A stretch of DNA of 64,000 nt, taken from NCBI RefSeq assembly GCF_020707265.1, contig NZ_JAJFEQ010000009.1, positions 186,001 through 250,000 of the forward strand. Reading direction: 5' to 3'. Below are positions 43,971 to 52,933 of the stretch, piece after piece; positions within the stretch are counted from its first letter, which is position 1; the number at the start of each line of letters is the position of its first letter. The notes below the pieces were generated by a model that was not told the origin of the DNA, ran no database searches, and saw only the letters and a list, made by a program, of their open reading frames with translations. The stretch comes from Massilia sp. IC2-477 (lineage in GTDB: Bacteria; Pseudomonadota; Gammaproteobacteria; Burkholderiales; Burkholderiaceae_D). The position numbers and the translations under genes were made by a program.

Positions 43971-44477
43971 ATGACCACGACCGCCGCCAAGTCCAGCCCT
44001 GCCTACGAAGTCAGGAAGTCCCCCGTCCACGGCAACGGCGTCTTCGCGCTCAAGCCCATCGGCGCCGGGGAACGCATCATCGAATACCGGGGCGAGCGCA
44101 TCACCTGGGAGGAGGCAACCGAGCGCGCGGCCAGGGCGGGCGGTCCGATCAACCACACCTTCTACTTCACGCTGGCCGACGGCCGCGTGATCGATGGCGG
44201 CAGCCGCGGCAACGCGGCGCGCTGGATCAACCATGCCTGCAGTCCCAACTGCGAAGCCTTCGAAGAGGACGGGCGCGTCTACATCCACGCGATGCGCGAC
44301 ATCGACGCGGGCGAAGAGCTGAACTACAACTACGCGCTTATCTACGACGAGCGCCATACGCCGGCCCTGAAAAAACTGTTCGCCTGCCGCTGCGGCACGC
44401 CGGGCTGCACCGGCACCATGCTGGCCCCGAAAAAGCGCGTCAAGAACCGCGCGCCGAAAAGTGCCGCCACCGCCTGA
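43971..44477 (+). CDS. SET-domain protein-lysine methyltransferase
   Basis: A 168-residue protein. YEVRKSPVHGNGVFALKPIGAGERIIEYRGE begins a SET domain. The SAM and active-site motifs are RGNAARWINHACSPNCEAF (near 80-98) and GEELNYNYAL (near 113). A post-SET zinc motif follows: CRCGTPGCTGTML. The set of motifs is complete, so it is probably active and transfers methyl groups from SAM to lysine in some protein. In bacteria the target is usually unknown. It is followed ten bases later by pncB; an operon is possible but no functional link is evident. Confidence 0.88.
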   Translation: MTTTAAKSSPAYEVRKSPVHGNGVFALKPIGAGERIIEYRGERITWEEATERAARAGGPINHTFYFTLADGRVIDGGSRGNAARWINHACSPNCEAFEEDGRVYIHAMRDIDAGEELNYNYALIYDERHTPALKKLFACRCGTPGCTGTMLAPKKRVKNRAPKSAATA

Positions 44478-44486
44478 AGGAGCCAG

Positions 44487-45680
44487 ATGAAACCCGTCGT
44501 CCGCAGCCTGCTCGAAACCGACCTGTACAAGTTCACCATGTGGCAGGCGCTGCTGCACAGCCATCCCGACGCGGTCGGCGAGTACGAATTCCTGTGCCGG
44601 AACCAGCCGGCCTATCCGCTGGCCGAATTGAAGGAGGAGGTCGAGCGCGAGCTCGACCACCTGTGCTCGCTGATGTTCCAGGACCACGAAGTGGCCTACC
44701 TGCGTAGCCTGCGGTTCATCAGGAGCGATTTTGCCGACCTGCTGACCCTGTTCCGCTTCCAGCGCAAGTTCATCAAGGTGGAGACTGATGGCCCGCACCT
44801 GCGCATCAAGGCCACCGGTCCGCTGGTGCATGTGATGGGCTTCGAGATCTTTGTGCTCTACATCGTCAACGAACTGTACTTCCGCCGCTTCGACCAGGAC
44901 GCGGCGCTGGCGGAAGCACGGGTGCGCCTGCGCCAGAAGATCGAGGAATTACGCGCTTTCGAGCAGGAGCCGGCGCGCGCCACGCCCTTCGAATTCTTCG
45001 ACTTCGGGGTGCGCCGGCGCTTCTCGGGCGAATGGCACGACGAAGTGGTGGCCACCCTGGCGCGCGAGCTGCCCCAGTTCTTCAAGGGCACCTCGAACGT
45101 CTACCTGGCGCACAGGTACAACCTGGTGCCGATCGGGACCATGGCCCACGAATACCTGCAGGCCTACCAGGCCTTCGGGGTGCGCCTGCGCGACTTCCAG
45201 AAGGCGGCGCTGGAAGACTGGGTGCAGGAATACCGTGGCGACCTGGGCACGGCGCTCACCGACGTGGTCGGCATGGATGCTTTCCTGCGTGACTTCGACC
45301 TGTATTTCGCCAAGCTGTTCGACGGGCTGCGCCACGATTCGGGCGACCCGGTGGAGTGGGGCGAGAAGGCGCTGGCGCACTACGCGCGCCTGCGCATCGA
45401 CGCGCGCACCAAGCGCATGGTGTTCTCGGACGCGCTCACGGTGCCCAAGGCGCTCTCGCTGTACCGCCACTTCGCCGACCGCACCATGCTCGGCTTCGGC
45501 ATCGGCACCAAGCTCACCAACGACACGCCCCACCAGGCCCTGAACATCGTCATGAAGCTCACCCACTGCAACGGGCAGCCGGTGGCCAAGCTGTCGGACA
45601 CGCCGGGCAAGTCGATGTGCACCGACGAGACCTTCCTGGCCTACCTGCGCCAGGTGTTCGAGCACCCGGGCGAGGGCTGA
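44487..45680 (+). CDS. pncB: Nicotinate phosphoribosyltransferase
   Basis: A 397-residue enzyme that makes nicotinate mononucleotide from nicotinate and PRPP in NAD salvage. It begins with the PncB motif LLETDLYKFTMWQALL. FEFFDFGVRRRFSGEWHDEV, GTSNVYLAHRYNLVPIGTMAHEYLQ (with the His that is phosphorylated) and DGLRHDSGDPVEWGEKAL follow, and GFGIGTKLTNDTPHQALNIVMK closes the active site. The length is normal for the E. coli-type family. Confidence 0.95.
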   Translation: MKPVVRSLLETDLYKFTMWQALLHSHPDAVGEYEFLCRNQPAYPLAELKEEVERELDHLCSLMFQDHEVAYLRSLRFIRSDFADLLTLFRFQRKFIKVETDGPHLRIKATGPLVHVMGFEIFVLYIVNELYFRRFDQDAALAEARVRLRQKIEELRAFEQEPARATPFEFFDFGVRRRFSGEWHDEVVATLARELPQFFKGTSNVYLAHRYNLVPIGTMAHEYLQAYQAFGVRLRDFQKAALEDWVQEYRGDLGTALTDVVGMDAFLRDFDLYFAKLFDGLRHDSGDPVEWGEKALAHYARLRIDARTKRMVFSDALTVPKALSLYRHFADRTMLGFGIGTKLTNDTPHQALNIVMKLTHCNGQPVAKLSDTPGKSMCTDETFLAYLRQVFEHPGEG

Positions 45681-45707
45681 TCCCCGCCCGTCCTCGCATT
45701 GGGCCGT

Positions 45708-47309
45708 TCAGGCCAGCGCCAGGCGGCGTGGCGTGCGGCCGGCCGGCTCTTCCAGCTGGAAGGTATTGACCACCGCCGCCAGTTCCGCGGCCTGGGTCTG
45801 CAGCGACTGGGCCGCGGCGGCGGCTTCCTCCACCAGGGCGGCATTCTGGATCGTCATTTCGTCGAGGCGGACGATGGCTTCGTCGACGCGCTCGATGTCG
45901 GCGCGCTGGGTGCCGGTCGCGCTGCTGATCTGCTCCATGATATCGGTGACACGGTGCACGCCCTCGACCACCTGGCGGATGGTGTCGCCGGCCTGGCCGA
46001 CCAGGGTGGCGCCGAGGCCGACCTTTTCCACCGAGTCCTCGATCAGGGCCTTGATCTCTTTCGCCGCCGCGGCCGAGCGGTGCGCCAGGTTGCGCACTTC
46101 GCTCGCCACCACCGCGAAACCGCGCCCCTGCTCACCGGCGCGCGCCGCTTCCACTGCCGCGTTCAGCGCCAGGATATTGGTCTGGAAGGCGATGCCGTCG
46201 ATGACCGCGATGATGTCGACGATCTTCTTGGACGACGCATCGATCAGCTGCATCGTGGTGACGACTTCGTCCACCGCGGCGCCGCCCTTGACCGAGATGC
46301 TCGAGGCATTGCCGGCCAGGCTGCTCGCCTGGGCCGCATAGTCGGCGTTCTGGCGCACCGATTCGATCAGCTGCTTCATCGAACTGGCCACCTGGGCCAG
46401 TGCGGCGGCCTGGGTCTCGGTGCGGCTTGACAGGTCGAGGTTGCCCGACGCGATCTCGGACGAGGCCGAGGCGATCGCATCGGTCCCGCCGCGCACCTTG
46501 CTGACAATGGCGCTCAGGCCGTCGCGCATGGCGCTCATGGCAAACAACAGGCTGGCCGGACGGGCGCGGGCGGTATCCACCCGGTGCTGCAGTTCACCCT
46601 CGGCAATCGCGCGCGCCACGCTCGTGGCGTAGGCCGGCTCGCCGCCGAGCTGGGACACCAGGCTGCGCACCAGCACCAGCGCCACCACGACACACAGCAC
46701 CACCGCCAGCACGCTCAGGCCCGTGATCCAGTAGCGCGCGCTGGATGCCTCGCTCGCCGACGTGGCCATGGCATCCGAAGTATGGACCTGCAATTCCTTG
46801 AGCAGCACCTCGATGTCGGCCACGATCTGGCGTCGCAGCGGAGTGCATTCGTTCACGAGGAAGGTTCCGAAGCCTTCCATGTCGCCGCTACTGCGGTAGG
46901 CGCGGGGACGCTCCAGTTCGCGCGCCATCGCCCCCATTCCGTCGCGGACCTTCTTGTACTGGGGATTGTCGGCGAGGACGGGGTCGAGGCGGGCGAGGGC
47001 GGCCAGGTACTGGGCCTTCTGGCTGTCGACCAGGTCGAGCTCGCGCCGCGCCGCGGCCTCGTCCTTGAAGATATAGGCGTTGCGCGCCGCGATGCCGGTC
47101 TGGGCCAGCGCTTCGCGCGCCGCGTACAGGGGTTCGAGTTCGGCCTCGCGTACCGTGTCGGCCGTACGCAGGGCTTGTTCGATGTTGTTGATGCGGGAAA
47201 CCGAGAACACCGCCAGGATGAGTGTGACCGCCAAGATCAGGGCAAAGGCCGCGACCATTTTTGTGGCGATGCCCATCTGCTTGAAGAAGTTCATATTATT
47301 TCTTTTCAT
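45708..47309 (-). CDS. Methyl-accepting chemotaxis protein
   Basis: A 533-residue receptor. Helix one ([19 protein letters not shown]) and helix two ([20 protein letters not shown]) bracket a four-helix-bundle periplasmic sensor of about 150 residues (about 35-190). The HAMP region and a standard signalling domain follow, with hairpin tip [20 protein letters not shown]. There is no C-terminal pentapeptide. Ligand unknown. A start at Met6 (47294) is equally plausible; neither has a clear ribosome site. It diverges from the MerR/GAF gene, with the tandem palindromes between them. Confidence 0.88.
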   Translation of the reverse strand: MKRNNMNFFKQMGIATKMVAAFALILAVTLILAVFSVSRINNIEQALRTADTVREAELEPLYAAREALAQTGIAARNAYIFKDEAAARRELDLVDSQKAQYLAALARLDPVLADNPQYKKVRDGMGAMARELERPRAYRSSGDMEGFGTFLVNECTPLRRQIVADIEVLLKELQVHTSDAMATSASEASSARYWITGLSVLAVVLCVVVALVLVRSLVSQLGGEPAYATSVARAIAEGELQHRVDTARARPASLLFAMSAMRDGLSAIVSKVRGGTDAIASASSEIASGNLDLSSRTETQAAALAQVASSMKQLIESVRQNADYAAQASSLAGNASSISVKGGAAVDEVVTTMQLIDASSKKIVDIIAVIDGIAFQTNILALNAAVEAARAGEQGRGFAVVASEVRNLAHRSAAAAKEIKALIEDSVEKVGLGATLVGQAGDTIRQVVEGVHRVTDIMEQISSATGTQRADIERVDEAIVRLDEMTIQNAALVEEAAAAAQSLQTQAAELAAVVNTFQLEEPAGRTPRRLALA

Positions 47310-47441
47310 TGTAAGAACTACGGTTGACGAACTGAAGACTTGGTAAGCCTGAGCTACCGTCTGTCGATTTTATTTTGTTTAATCAACATTCTTATGAGCA
47401 AGTTCATATCGTGCGCGTCTTTGTCCCGCACTTGACCAGCT

Positions 47442-47482
47442 AATTGAATTTGTTCAAATCGATTAATTGAACTTGTTCAATT
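47442..47482 (+). promoter_or_regulatory. Tandem palindromes AATTGAA-N4-TTCAA(A/T)T
   Basis: Two palindromes lie 23 bases apart centre to centre. The second, AATTGAACTTGTTCAATT (47465-47482), has perfect seven-base arms; the first (47442-47459) has six of seven. The spacing puts both on nearly the same face of the helix (about two turns). They resemble a pair of operator sites between the divergent MCP and MerR/GAF genes, but the protein that binds them is unknown. Confidence 0.6.
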
Positions 47483-47601
47483 TCTTATTATCAATATTAT
47501 TTGACGGAATTGTGTATATCAGAAGCCAAGATTTAACACAAGGCCCGAGGATGAGAATTTTCGGCAAATCGGCTATACTCTCGGAATCTATAGGACCGCT
47601 A

Positions 47602-48351
47602 ATGCAGAGCAAGTTCACCGAAGAGGATCCGATCCTCACCACCAGTGCCGCGGCAAGAATGCTGGGTGTCGCGACCAGTACTGTTCAGCTGTGGATGGAA
47701 AGCGGCGCCATCCCCTCGTGGAAAACCCCGGGTGGCCACCGTCGCACCCGGCAAAGCACCATCCAGGCCATGCTGGACCGTGCGGGCCCCTTGTCGGGCG
47801 CGCTGTCCGGCGAGACCCTGGTGCAGGCGCCGACCGATCCCGAATTCCTGCTGGAAGGCGGCGAGACCTATCCGACCCACCCGGACGAGGCCCGCCGCCT
47901 GGCCGTGCTCGCTGCATCGGGCCTGGTCGACAGTCCACAGGAAGAGCGCTTTAACCGCATCGTGCGCCTGGCGGCGACCGTCACCGGTTCGCCGATCGCG
48001 CTGGTCTCGCTCCTGACCGCACGCCGCCAGTGGTTCAAGGCGCGTGTCGGACTGGGACCGCAGGAAACCCCGCGCGAGTGGGCCTTTTGTTCGCACGCGA
48101 TCCTGCAGGACGCGCCCTTCATGGTCGAGGACGCGGCTACCGACGAACGCTTCCGCGAAAACCCATTGGTGCTGGCCGAGCCGCACATCCGATTCTATGC
48201 GGGCGTGCCGCTGCGCGACCGCTCCGGTATGCCGATGGGCACGCTCTGCGTGATCGACCGCGAACCGCGCCGCCTGCGCACGGCCGAGCTGCAGGCGCTG
48301 TGCGACCTCGCCGATATCGCCTCGTCCGAGTTCCAGGCGAAGACGGCCTAA
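47602..48351 (+). CDS. MerR-type HTH plus GAF-domain regulator
   Basis: A 249-residue protein. Residues about 10-55 form a MerR/excisionase helix-turn-helix (TTSAAARMLGVATSTVQLWM, then TPGGHRRTRQSTIQAML). A GAF domain spans about 95-245 (ERFNRIVRLAATVTGSPIALVSL; FYAGVPLRDRSGMPMGTLCV). DNA binding with small-molecule or redox sensing is likely. ATG 47602 is chosen because a TATACT -10 at 47574-47579 places the start of transcription at about 47586. The tandem palindromes upstream could be its sites. Confidence 0.82.
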   Translation: MQSKFTEEDPILTTSAAARMLGVATSTVQLWMESGAIPSWKTPGGHRRTRQSTIQAMLDRAGPLSGALSGETLVQAPTDPEFLLEGGETYPTHPDEARRLAVLAASGLVDSPQEERFNRIVRLAATVTGSPIALVSLLTARRQWFKARVGLGPQETPREWAFCSHAILQDAPFMVEDAATDERFRENPLVLAEPHIRFYAGVPLRDRSGMPMGTLCVIDREPRRLRTAELQALCDLADIASSEFQAKTA

Positions 48352-48433
48352 GCTCACGCAACAATCCGCGATAAAGTCGCAGCCGCTTTCCGGTATGCTG
48401 GACAGTATTGTCCATTCACTACCGGGAGCTTCC

Positions 48434-48850
48434 ATGCGATTTGCCGCCGCCATCCTGCTGTCCACCGCCGTGCTGGTCCACCCTGCCCGCGCGCAGGACA
48501 CTGCCGCCGCCACGCAGGCGGCTACCAAGGTCGCGGAGACCTGGCTGACGCTGACCGATACCGGCAATTACGCGGAGAGCTGGAAGCAGGGCGCGGCCCT
48601 GTTCCGCGGCGCCGTGACGCAGGAGCGCTGGGCCGAAGCCTTGCGCGCGGCGCGCGGCCCGCTCGGCGCCGTCAAGTCGCGCATGCTGGCGCGCACGCAG
48701 TACACGCGCACGCTGCCCAATGCTCCCGAAGGCGAATATGTGGTGATCCAGTACCAGACCGAATTCGCCGGCCGTTCCGCCACCGAGACCGTGGTCCCGA
48801 TGCGCGAGGCCGACGGCAGCTGGCGCGTATCCGGCTACGTCGTCCAGTAA
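48434..48850 (+). CDS. Secreted DUF4019 protein
   Basis: A 138-residue protein with a signal peptide (MRFAAAILLSTAVLVHPARA). The mature part, with WLTLTDTGNYAESWKQGAALF and VTQERWAEALRAARGPLG, matches DUF4019. Its role is unknown. A TATGCT -10-like element lies at 48394-48399, followed by a small inverted repeat, GGACAGTATTGTCC (48400-48413). It converges with the Yellow-type gene with three bases between stops. Confidence 0.75.
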   Translation: MRFAAAILLSTAVLVHPARAQDTAAATQAATKVAETWLTLTDTGNYAESWKQGAALFRGAVTQERWAEALRAARGPLGAVKSRMLARTQYTRTLPNAPEGEYVVIQYQTEFAGRSATETVVPMREADGSWRVSGYVVQ

Positions 48851-48853
48851 GCC

Positions 48854-49924
48854 TTAGAAGCCCCCGCCGGCCAGCTTCCACAGCTGGGTTGGCAAGGCTG
48901 GGGGCGCATCCGGCTTGAAGAAGGCCGAATCCTGGATGTGCGAGGTGGTGACGTAGACCGTGCCGTCCGGACCCTGGGTAAAGGTGTCGGGCCAGCGCAG
49001 GCGCTCGTCCTGCACCAGCACTTCCGGCTGTCCGGACGGGCCGGCGTCGAGGTCGCGCACTTTGACCGCATTGTCCTCGACCGCGCTGAGCAGCATTTGA
49101 TTGGTGCCGCGCGGGATCAGGAGGCCGTCCGAGACGCCGTTCTTGCCGAATTCCTCGACCTGGCCGCCGACGTCTTCCCCTTGCATGCCCTTGCCGGTCA
49201 GGACTGCGGTCTCGATCCGGTACAGGGTGTCGCCCTTGATCGCCTGCCAGTACAGCCAGCGCCCGTCGTCGGACAGCGCGATGCCGTCGGCCGAGAACTC
49301 GACGCCGCGTCCGTCCGGGCGGCGCAGCTCCTTGCCGTCGGCCTTGACGTTCAGGCCCTTCTTCATCTGGGTCGACGGATGGCCGTCGAGCAGGCGCACG
49401 GTCTTGCCGGCGGCCAGGTTGATCACCAGGATGGCGCCGACCACGCCCGAATCGGTGATGAAGGCGTATTTGCCATCGTTCGAGAAGCGCACGTCGTTCA
49501 GGTAGGAGCCCTGCGGTGCGGCTTCTTCGTCGAAGGCGATGCTGCGCACCACCTTATTGCCGGCCAGGTCGATCTGCACCAGCTTGGCGCCGCCGGACAC
49601 CAGGTGGGCCTGGGCCGGCGCCGCCGGGTCCAGCACCCACAGGCTGCCGCGGCCGTCGGCCACGATGCTCTGCACGCATACCCAGTGCTCGCCCGGCTCC
49701 AGTTCATCCTTGCGCGCGTTGCGCCAGGCGTTCCAGGTGGCGTCGGGGTAGGGGCGCAGGCTGCCATCCTTGCCCAGTTCGGCGACCGATACCGCCGTGT
49801 CCTCGGTCCAGCGCGGGAAGTTGACGAAGATGCGATTGTCTTCCGAGACCGAGACCCCAGTCACCTGGTGCTCGAAAGCGGCGACCTGTTCGATGCTCCA
49901 CTGCGATGCCTGATCCTTGCTCAT
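48854..49924 (-). CDS. Yellow/major royal jelly-type beta-propeller protein
   Basis: A 356-residue protein with repeated beta-propeller blades, for example QVTGVSVSEDNRIFVNFPRW, SIVADGRGSLWVLDPAAP, and YLNDVRFSNDGKYAFITDSG, as in the L-dopachrome tautomerase-related (Yellow/MRJP) family. There is no signal peptide, unlike many members. The enzyme activity is unproven in bacteria. Its ATG overlaps the topoisomerase IB stop (ATGA), so the two are translationally coupled despite unrelated functions. Confidence 0.82.
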   Translation of the reverse strand: MSKDQASQWSIEQVAAFEHQVTGVSVSEDNRIFVNFPRWTEDTAVSVAELGKDGSLRPYPDATWNAWRNARKDELEPGEHWVCVQSIVADGRGSLWVLDPAAPAQAHLVSGGAKLVQIDLAGNKVVRSIAFDEEAAPQGSYLNDVRFSNDGKYAFITDSGVVGAILVINLAAGKTVRLLDGHPSTQMKKGLNVKADGKELRRPDGRGVEFSADGIALSDDGRWLYWQAIKGDTLYRIETAVLTGKGMQGEDVGGQVEEFGKNGVSDGLLIPRGTNQMLLSAVEDNAVKVRDLDAGPSGQPEVLVQDERLRWPDTFTQGPDGTVYVTTSHIQDSAFFKPDAPPALPTQLWKLAGGGF

Positions 49925-51147
49925 GCGGCTCCTCTCATTGTCTGGTTGGCGGCCTGGCGGCGCGGGGCGCGCGCGGCCTTTTTCGTGACTTTGGCGGACT
50001 TCGCGGCGGGCGCGCGCTTGCGCTCTTCGTCGCGCAGGCGTTCCGCCTCCTGTTCGTGGCGCAGGCGTTGCTGCAGCATGGCCAGCACCGCGGCTTCTTC
50101 CGGTTGCAGCGCGTGCAGGTCTTCCGTCAACTCCTGCTCGGTGCGCTCGCGCAGGGTTTCAAGCACGGCGCCGTCCAGGTAGGCGTCGAGCACCACCGGG
50201 TGCACGTAGCACTTGCGGCAGACCGTGGGGGTGTTGCCGAGCTTTTCGGCCACCGATTCGATCGCGCGCACAATGTTCTTCTTGGCCTGGGCTTCGGAAT
50301 CGAACTTCTCGAATTCCTGCAGGGCCAACGCCGCCAGCACCGTGCCCGACCAGGTGCGGAAATCCTTGGCCGTGTAGTCTTCGCCCGTGATCGAGCGCAG
50401 GTAGTCGTTGACGTCGCTCGAGTCGATGCTGTGGGTCTGGCCTTCTTCGTCGATGTACTGGAACAGTTCCTGGCCGGGCAGCTCGCGCGAGCGGCGAATG
50501 ATGCGCGCCACGCGGCGGTCGTGCACCTGCACCTTGTGATAGACCCCGCTCTTGCCGCGGAAGCGGAACTCGACGTCGCTGCCGTCCACCTTGACGTGGC
50601 GGTTGCGCAGGGTGGTCAGGCCGAAGGACTTGTTGGTGCGCGCATACTCTTCATTGCCGACCCGCATCATGGTCGCTTCCAGCAGGTAGACGATCGTGGC
50701 CAGCATTTTTTCGCGCGGCATGCCGGGCAGGGACAGGGCGCGGTCGACTTCCTTGCGGATGAGCGGCAGGGCCTGGCCGAAATTGAGCATGCGCTCGTAC
50801 TTCACCTCGTCGCGCACGGCGCGCCACTTCGGGTGGTAACGATACTGCTTGCGGCCGCGCGCATCGCGCCCGGTGGCCTGCAGGTGGCCGTTGGCCTGGG
50901 GGCAGATCCAGACATCCGTCCAGGCCGGCGGAATCACCAGCGACTTGATGCGCCCCAGGGTGGCGTCGTCGGTGACCGGATCGCCGCCCGCGTCGAGGTA
51001 GCGGAAACCCTCGCCCTGCTTAGTTTCCAATTTCTCGCGCCGGATGCCGGGGCGGTCGTCGTGGACGTAGCGCAGCCCGGCCGCCTTGGCGGCGGCTGGC
51101 GGGTCGCTGAGCGGGTTGTCGGCGCTGGCCTGGTCTTCGCTATGCAT
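49921..51147 (-). CDS. DNA topoisomerase IB
   Basis: A 408-residue enzyme of the poxvirus-like bacterial type IB family. The N-terminal domain (about 20-110) includes IPPAWTDVWICPQANGHLQA. The catalytic residues Arg (TMMRVGNEEYARTN), Lys (in the beta-hairpin FRGKSGVYHKVQV), and His/Arg (TAKDFRTWSGT) lead to the active tyrosine near residue 314 in GNTPTVCRKCYVHP. A Lys- and Arg-rich tail follows. It relaxes supercoils via a 3'-phosphotyrosine. Coupled to the Yellow-type gene downstream. Confidence 0.92.
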   Translation of the reverse strand: MHSEDQASADNPLSDPPAAAKAAGLRYVHDDRPGIRREKLETKQGEGFRYLDAGGDPVTDDATLGRIKSLVIPPAWTDVWICPQANGHLQATGRDARGRKQYRYHPKWRAVRDEVKYERMLNFGQALPLIRKEVDRALSLPGMPREKMLATIVYLLEATMMRVGNEEYARTNKSFGLTTLRNRHVKVDGSDVEFRFRGKSGVYHKVQVHDRRVARIIRRSRELPGQELFQYIDEEGQTHSIDSSDVNDYLRSITGEDYTAKDFRTWSGTVLAALALQEFEKFDSEAQAKKNIVRAIESVAEKLGNTPTVCRKCYVHPVVLDAYLDGAVLETLRERTEQELTEDLHALQPEEAAVLAMLQQRLRHEQEAERLRDEERKRAPAAKSAKVTKKAARAPRRQAANQTMRGAA

Positions 51148-51226
51148 ATCGGTCCCCTGAATTCTCTTCGCCCGATCCTACGCCGAACCGCACACAGGCG
51201 CCGTTCGGGACTTAACCCAAGTAGGC

Positions 51227-52873
51227 CTAATGGGCGTCGGCCGAACGGTAGCGCGCCTCGACCAGGTCGATTTCCTGCACCAGCCGGCGCGCCGTCTCGT
51301 CGGACAGCTGGCCATGGCGCGCCATCTGCTGCAGCACCTTGCGCTCGGCCGCCAGCGCCGCCAGCCGGTAGTGGCGTTCCGCTTCCTCCGCCACCCGCAC
51401 CCGCGCCGGATGGGTGCCGTCGCCCCCGCCGCCCAGGCGGTGCTGGTACAGCCCGCGCACCTGTTCCGCGGCGCTGGCGTGGATGTCGGCGTCCTTTTCG
51501 TCGTAGGGGTCGGGGTGGCCCGCCGTGTCGATGGCGCCGAGCGCCGCCAGCGCCGCCGCCTGGCGCGCCCGCTCTTCCTCGATCTCGGCGGCGGTCTCCG
51601 GCGGCAGCTCGAGCCCGCGCAGTACGCCGGGGAGGCCGATGCTGGCCACCACCAGCGACACGACGATCACGGCGCTGGCCAGGAATACGGCCAGGTCGCG
51701 CCCGGGGAAGGGCGCGCCGCCCGGCAGCGCCAGCGGCAGGGTCAGGATGCCGGCCAGGGTGATGGCGCCGCGCACCCCGGCCAGCGAGGTGGCAAAGATC
51801 AGGCGCTTCCTCGGCATGATGCCTTCGCGGCCGGCGCGGCGCGCGGCCATGCGCGACAGTTGCAGCGAGATCCAGACCCAGCTGAGTCGCAACAGGATCA
51901 GCCCGAGGCTGATCGCCAGCGCATTGCCGGCCAGCCACCAGATATCGCGCGGCACCGGCAGGTCGGGGCCCTGCAGCGCGGCGCGCACGATGTCCGGCAG
52001 CTGCTCGCCCAGCAGCACGAACATCACGCCGTTGAGCGCGAACTGCACTGTGTCCCATACCACGTTGCGGCGCACCCGCGTAGTGGCCAGCGCGCGCCCG
52101 CCCAGTTCCACGTAGCTCATGGTGATGCCGGCGGCAACCGCGGCCAGGATGCCCGAAGCTTCCAGCCGCTCGGCCGCCATGTAGGCGCCGAAGGGCAGCA
52201 GCAGGTTGAGCAGTATCGAGGCGCCCGGTTCCTCGCCGAAGCGCTTGGCCAGCAGGCGCTGGATGCTGGCCATGCCTACTGTGAGCAGGACCCCGGTCGC
52301 GATGCCCGCCAGCGCCACCCACAGGAAGGTCAGGGCGGCGCTGCCCAGCGAGAAGGAGCCGGTCAGGGCAGCCGCCACCGCGAAGCGGAAGCACACCAGG
52401 CCGCTGGCGTCGTTGAGCAGGGATTCGCCTTCCAGGATGTGCATCAGGCGCGGCGGGATCGGTACGCGCGCCGCGATCGAGCCCACCGCCACCGGGTCGG
52501 TCGGGGCCAGGATCGCGGCCAGCGCAAACGAGACCGCCAGCGGCAGTTCGGGAATCAGCCAGTGGATCAAAAAGCCCGCGCCCACCACGGTGAACAGCAC
52601 CAGGCCGAGCGCCAGTTCCAGGATCACGCCCTTGTCGCGGAACAGCCCGACCTTGGGGATGCGCCAGCCGTCCAGGAACAGCAAGGGCGGCAGGAACAGG
52701 ATGAAGAAGGTGTGCGGCTCCAGCCGAACCGGATGCCAGCCGAGGCTGGCGATGGCCACGCCGAGCCCGATCTGCACCAGGGGCAAGGGCAGGGCGACCG
52801 GCAGCACCCGCACCACGTAGCCGCTGGCCACCACGGCCAGCAGCATTGCCAGTACCACCGCGACTTCACCCAT
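51227..52873 (-). CDS. Na+/H+ antiporter (CPA1/NhaP type)
   Basis: A 548-residue membrane protein with twelve predicted helices. The transport signatures are visible: FLPPLLFLDGW near residue 65, LAAILAPTDPVAV near 120 (with the ND/DP-type acidic site) and EGESLLNDASGLV near 150. A cytoplasmic C-terminal domain of about 120 residues (from 425) is rich in Glu, Arg and Ala and probably senses pH or partners. The exact cation is not determined. Confidence 0.88.
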   Translation of the reverse strand: MGEVAVVLAMLLAVVASGYVVRVLPVALPLPLVQIGLGVAIASLGWHPVRLEPHTFFILFLPPLLFLDGWRIPKVGLFRDKGVILELALGLVLFTVVGAGFLIHWLIPELPLAVSFALAAILAPTDPVAVGSIAARVPIPPRLMHILEGESLLNDASGLVCFRFAVAAALTGSFSLGSAALTFLWVALAGIATGVLLTVGMASIQRLLAKRFGEEPGASILLNLLLPFGAYMAAERLEASGILAAVAAGITMSYVELGGRALATTRVRRNVVWDTVQFALNGVMFVLLGEQLPDIVRAALQGPDLPVPRDIWWLAGNALAISLGLILLRLSWVWISLQLSRMAARRAGREGIMPRKRLIFATSLAGVRGAITLAGILTLPLALPGGAPFPGRDLAVFLASAVIVVSLVVASIGLPGVLRGLELPPETAAEIEEERARQAAALAALGAIDTAGHPDPYDEKDADIHASAAEQVRGLYQHRLGGGGDGTHPARVRVAEEAERHYRLAALAAERKVLQQMARHGQLSDETARRLVQEIDLVEARYRSADAH

Positions 52874-52933
52874 GCGTGCTCCCCGGTTTTGGAAAGCCCG
52901 ATGATATGCCAGGCGCTGGCGCGGCGGCGTCGG

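Noticed and set aside
47378..47389. Possible FNR half-sites TTGTTTAATCAA before the MCP gene
   Set aside because: The two arms are only two bases apart and one arm is TTGTT, so it does not fit TTGAT-N4-ATCAA.
47444..47479. Tandem palindromes read as FNR sites
   Set aside because: Both arms are TTGAA/TTCAA, missing the T and A that FNR contacts in TTGAT/ATCAA. They are kept as operators for an unknown protein.
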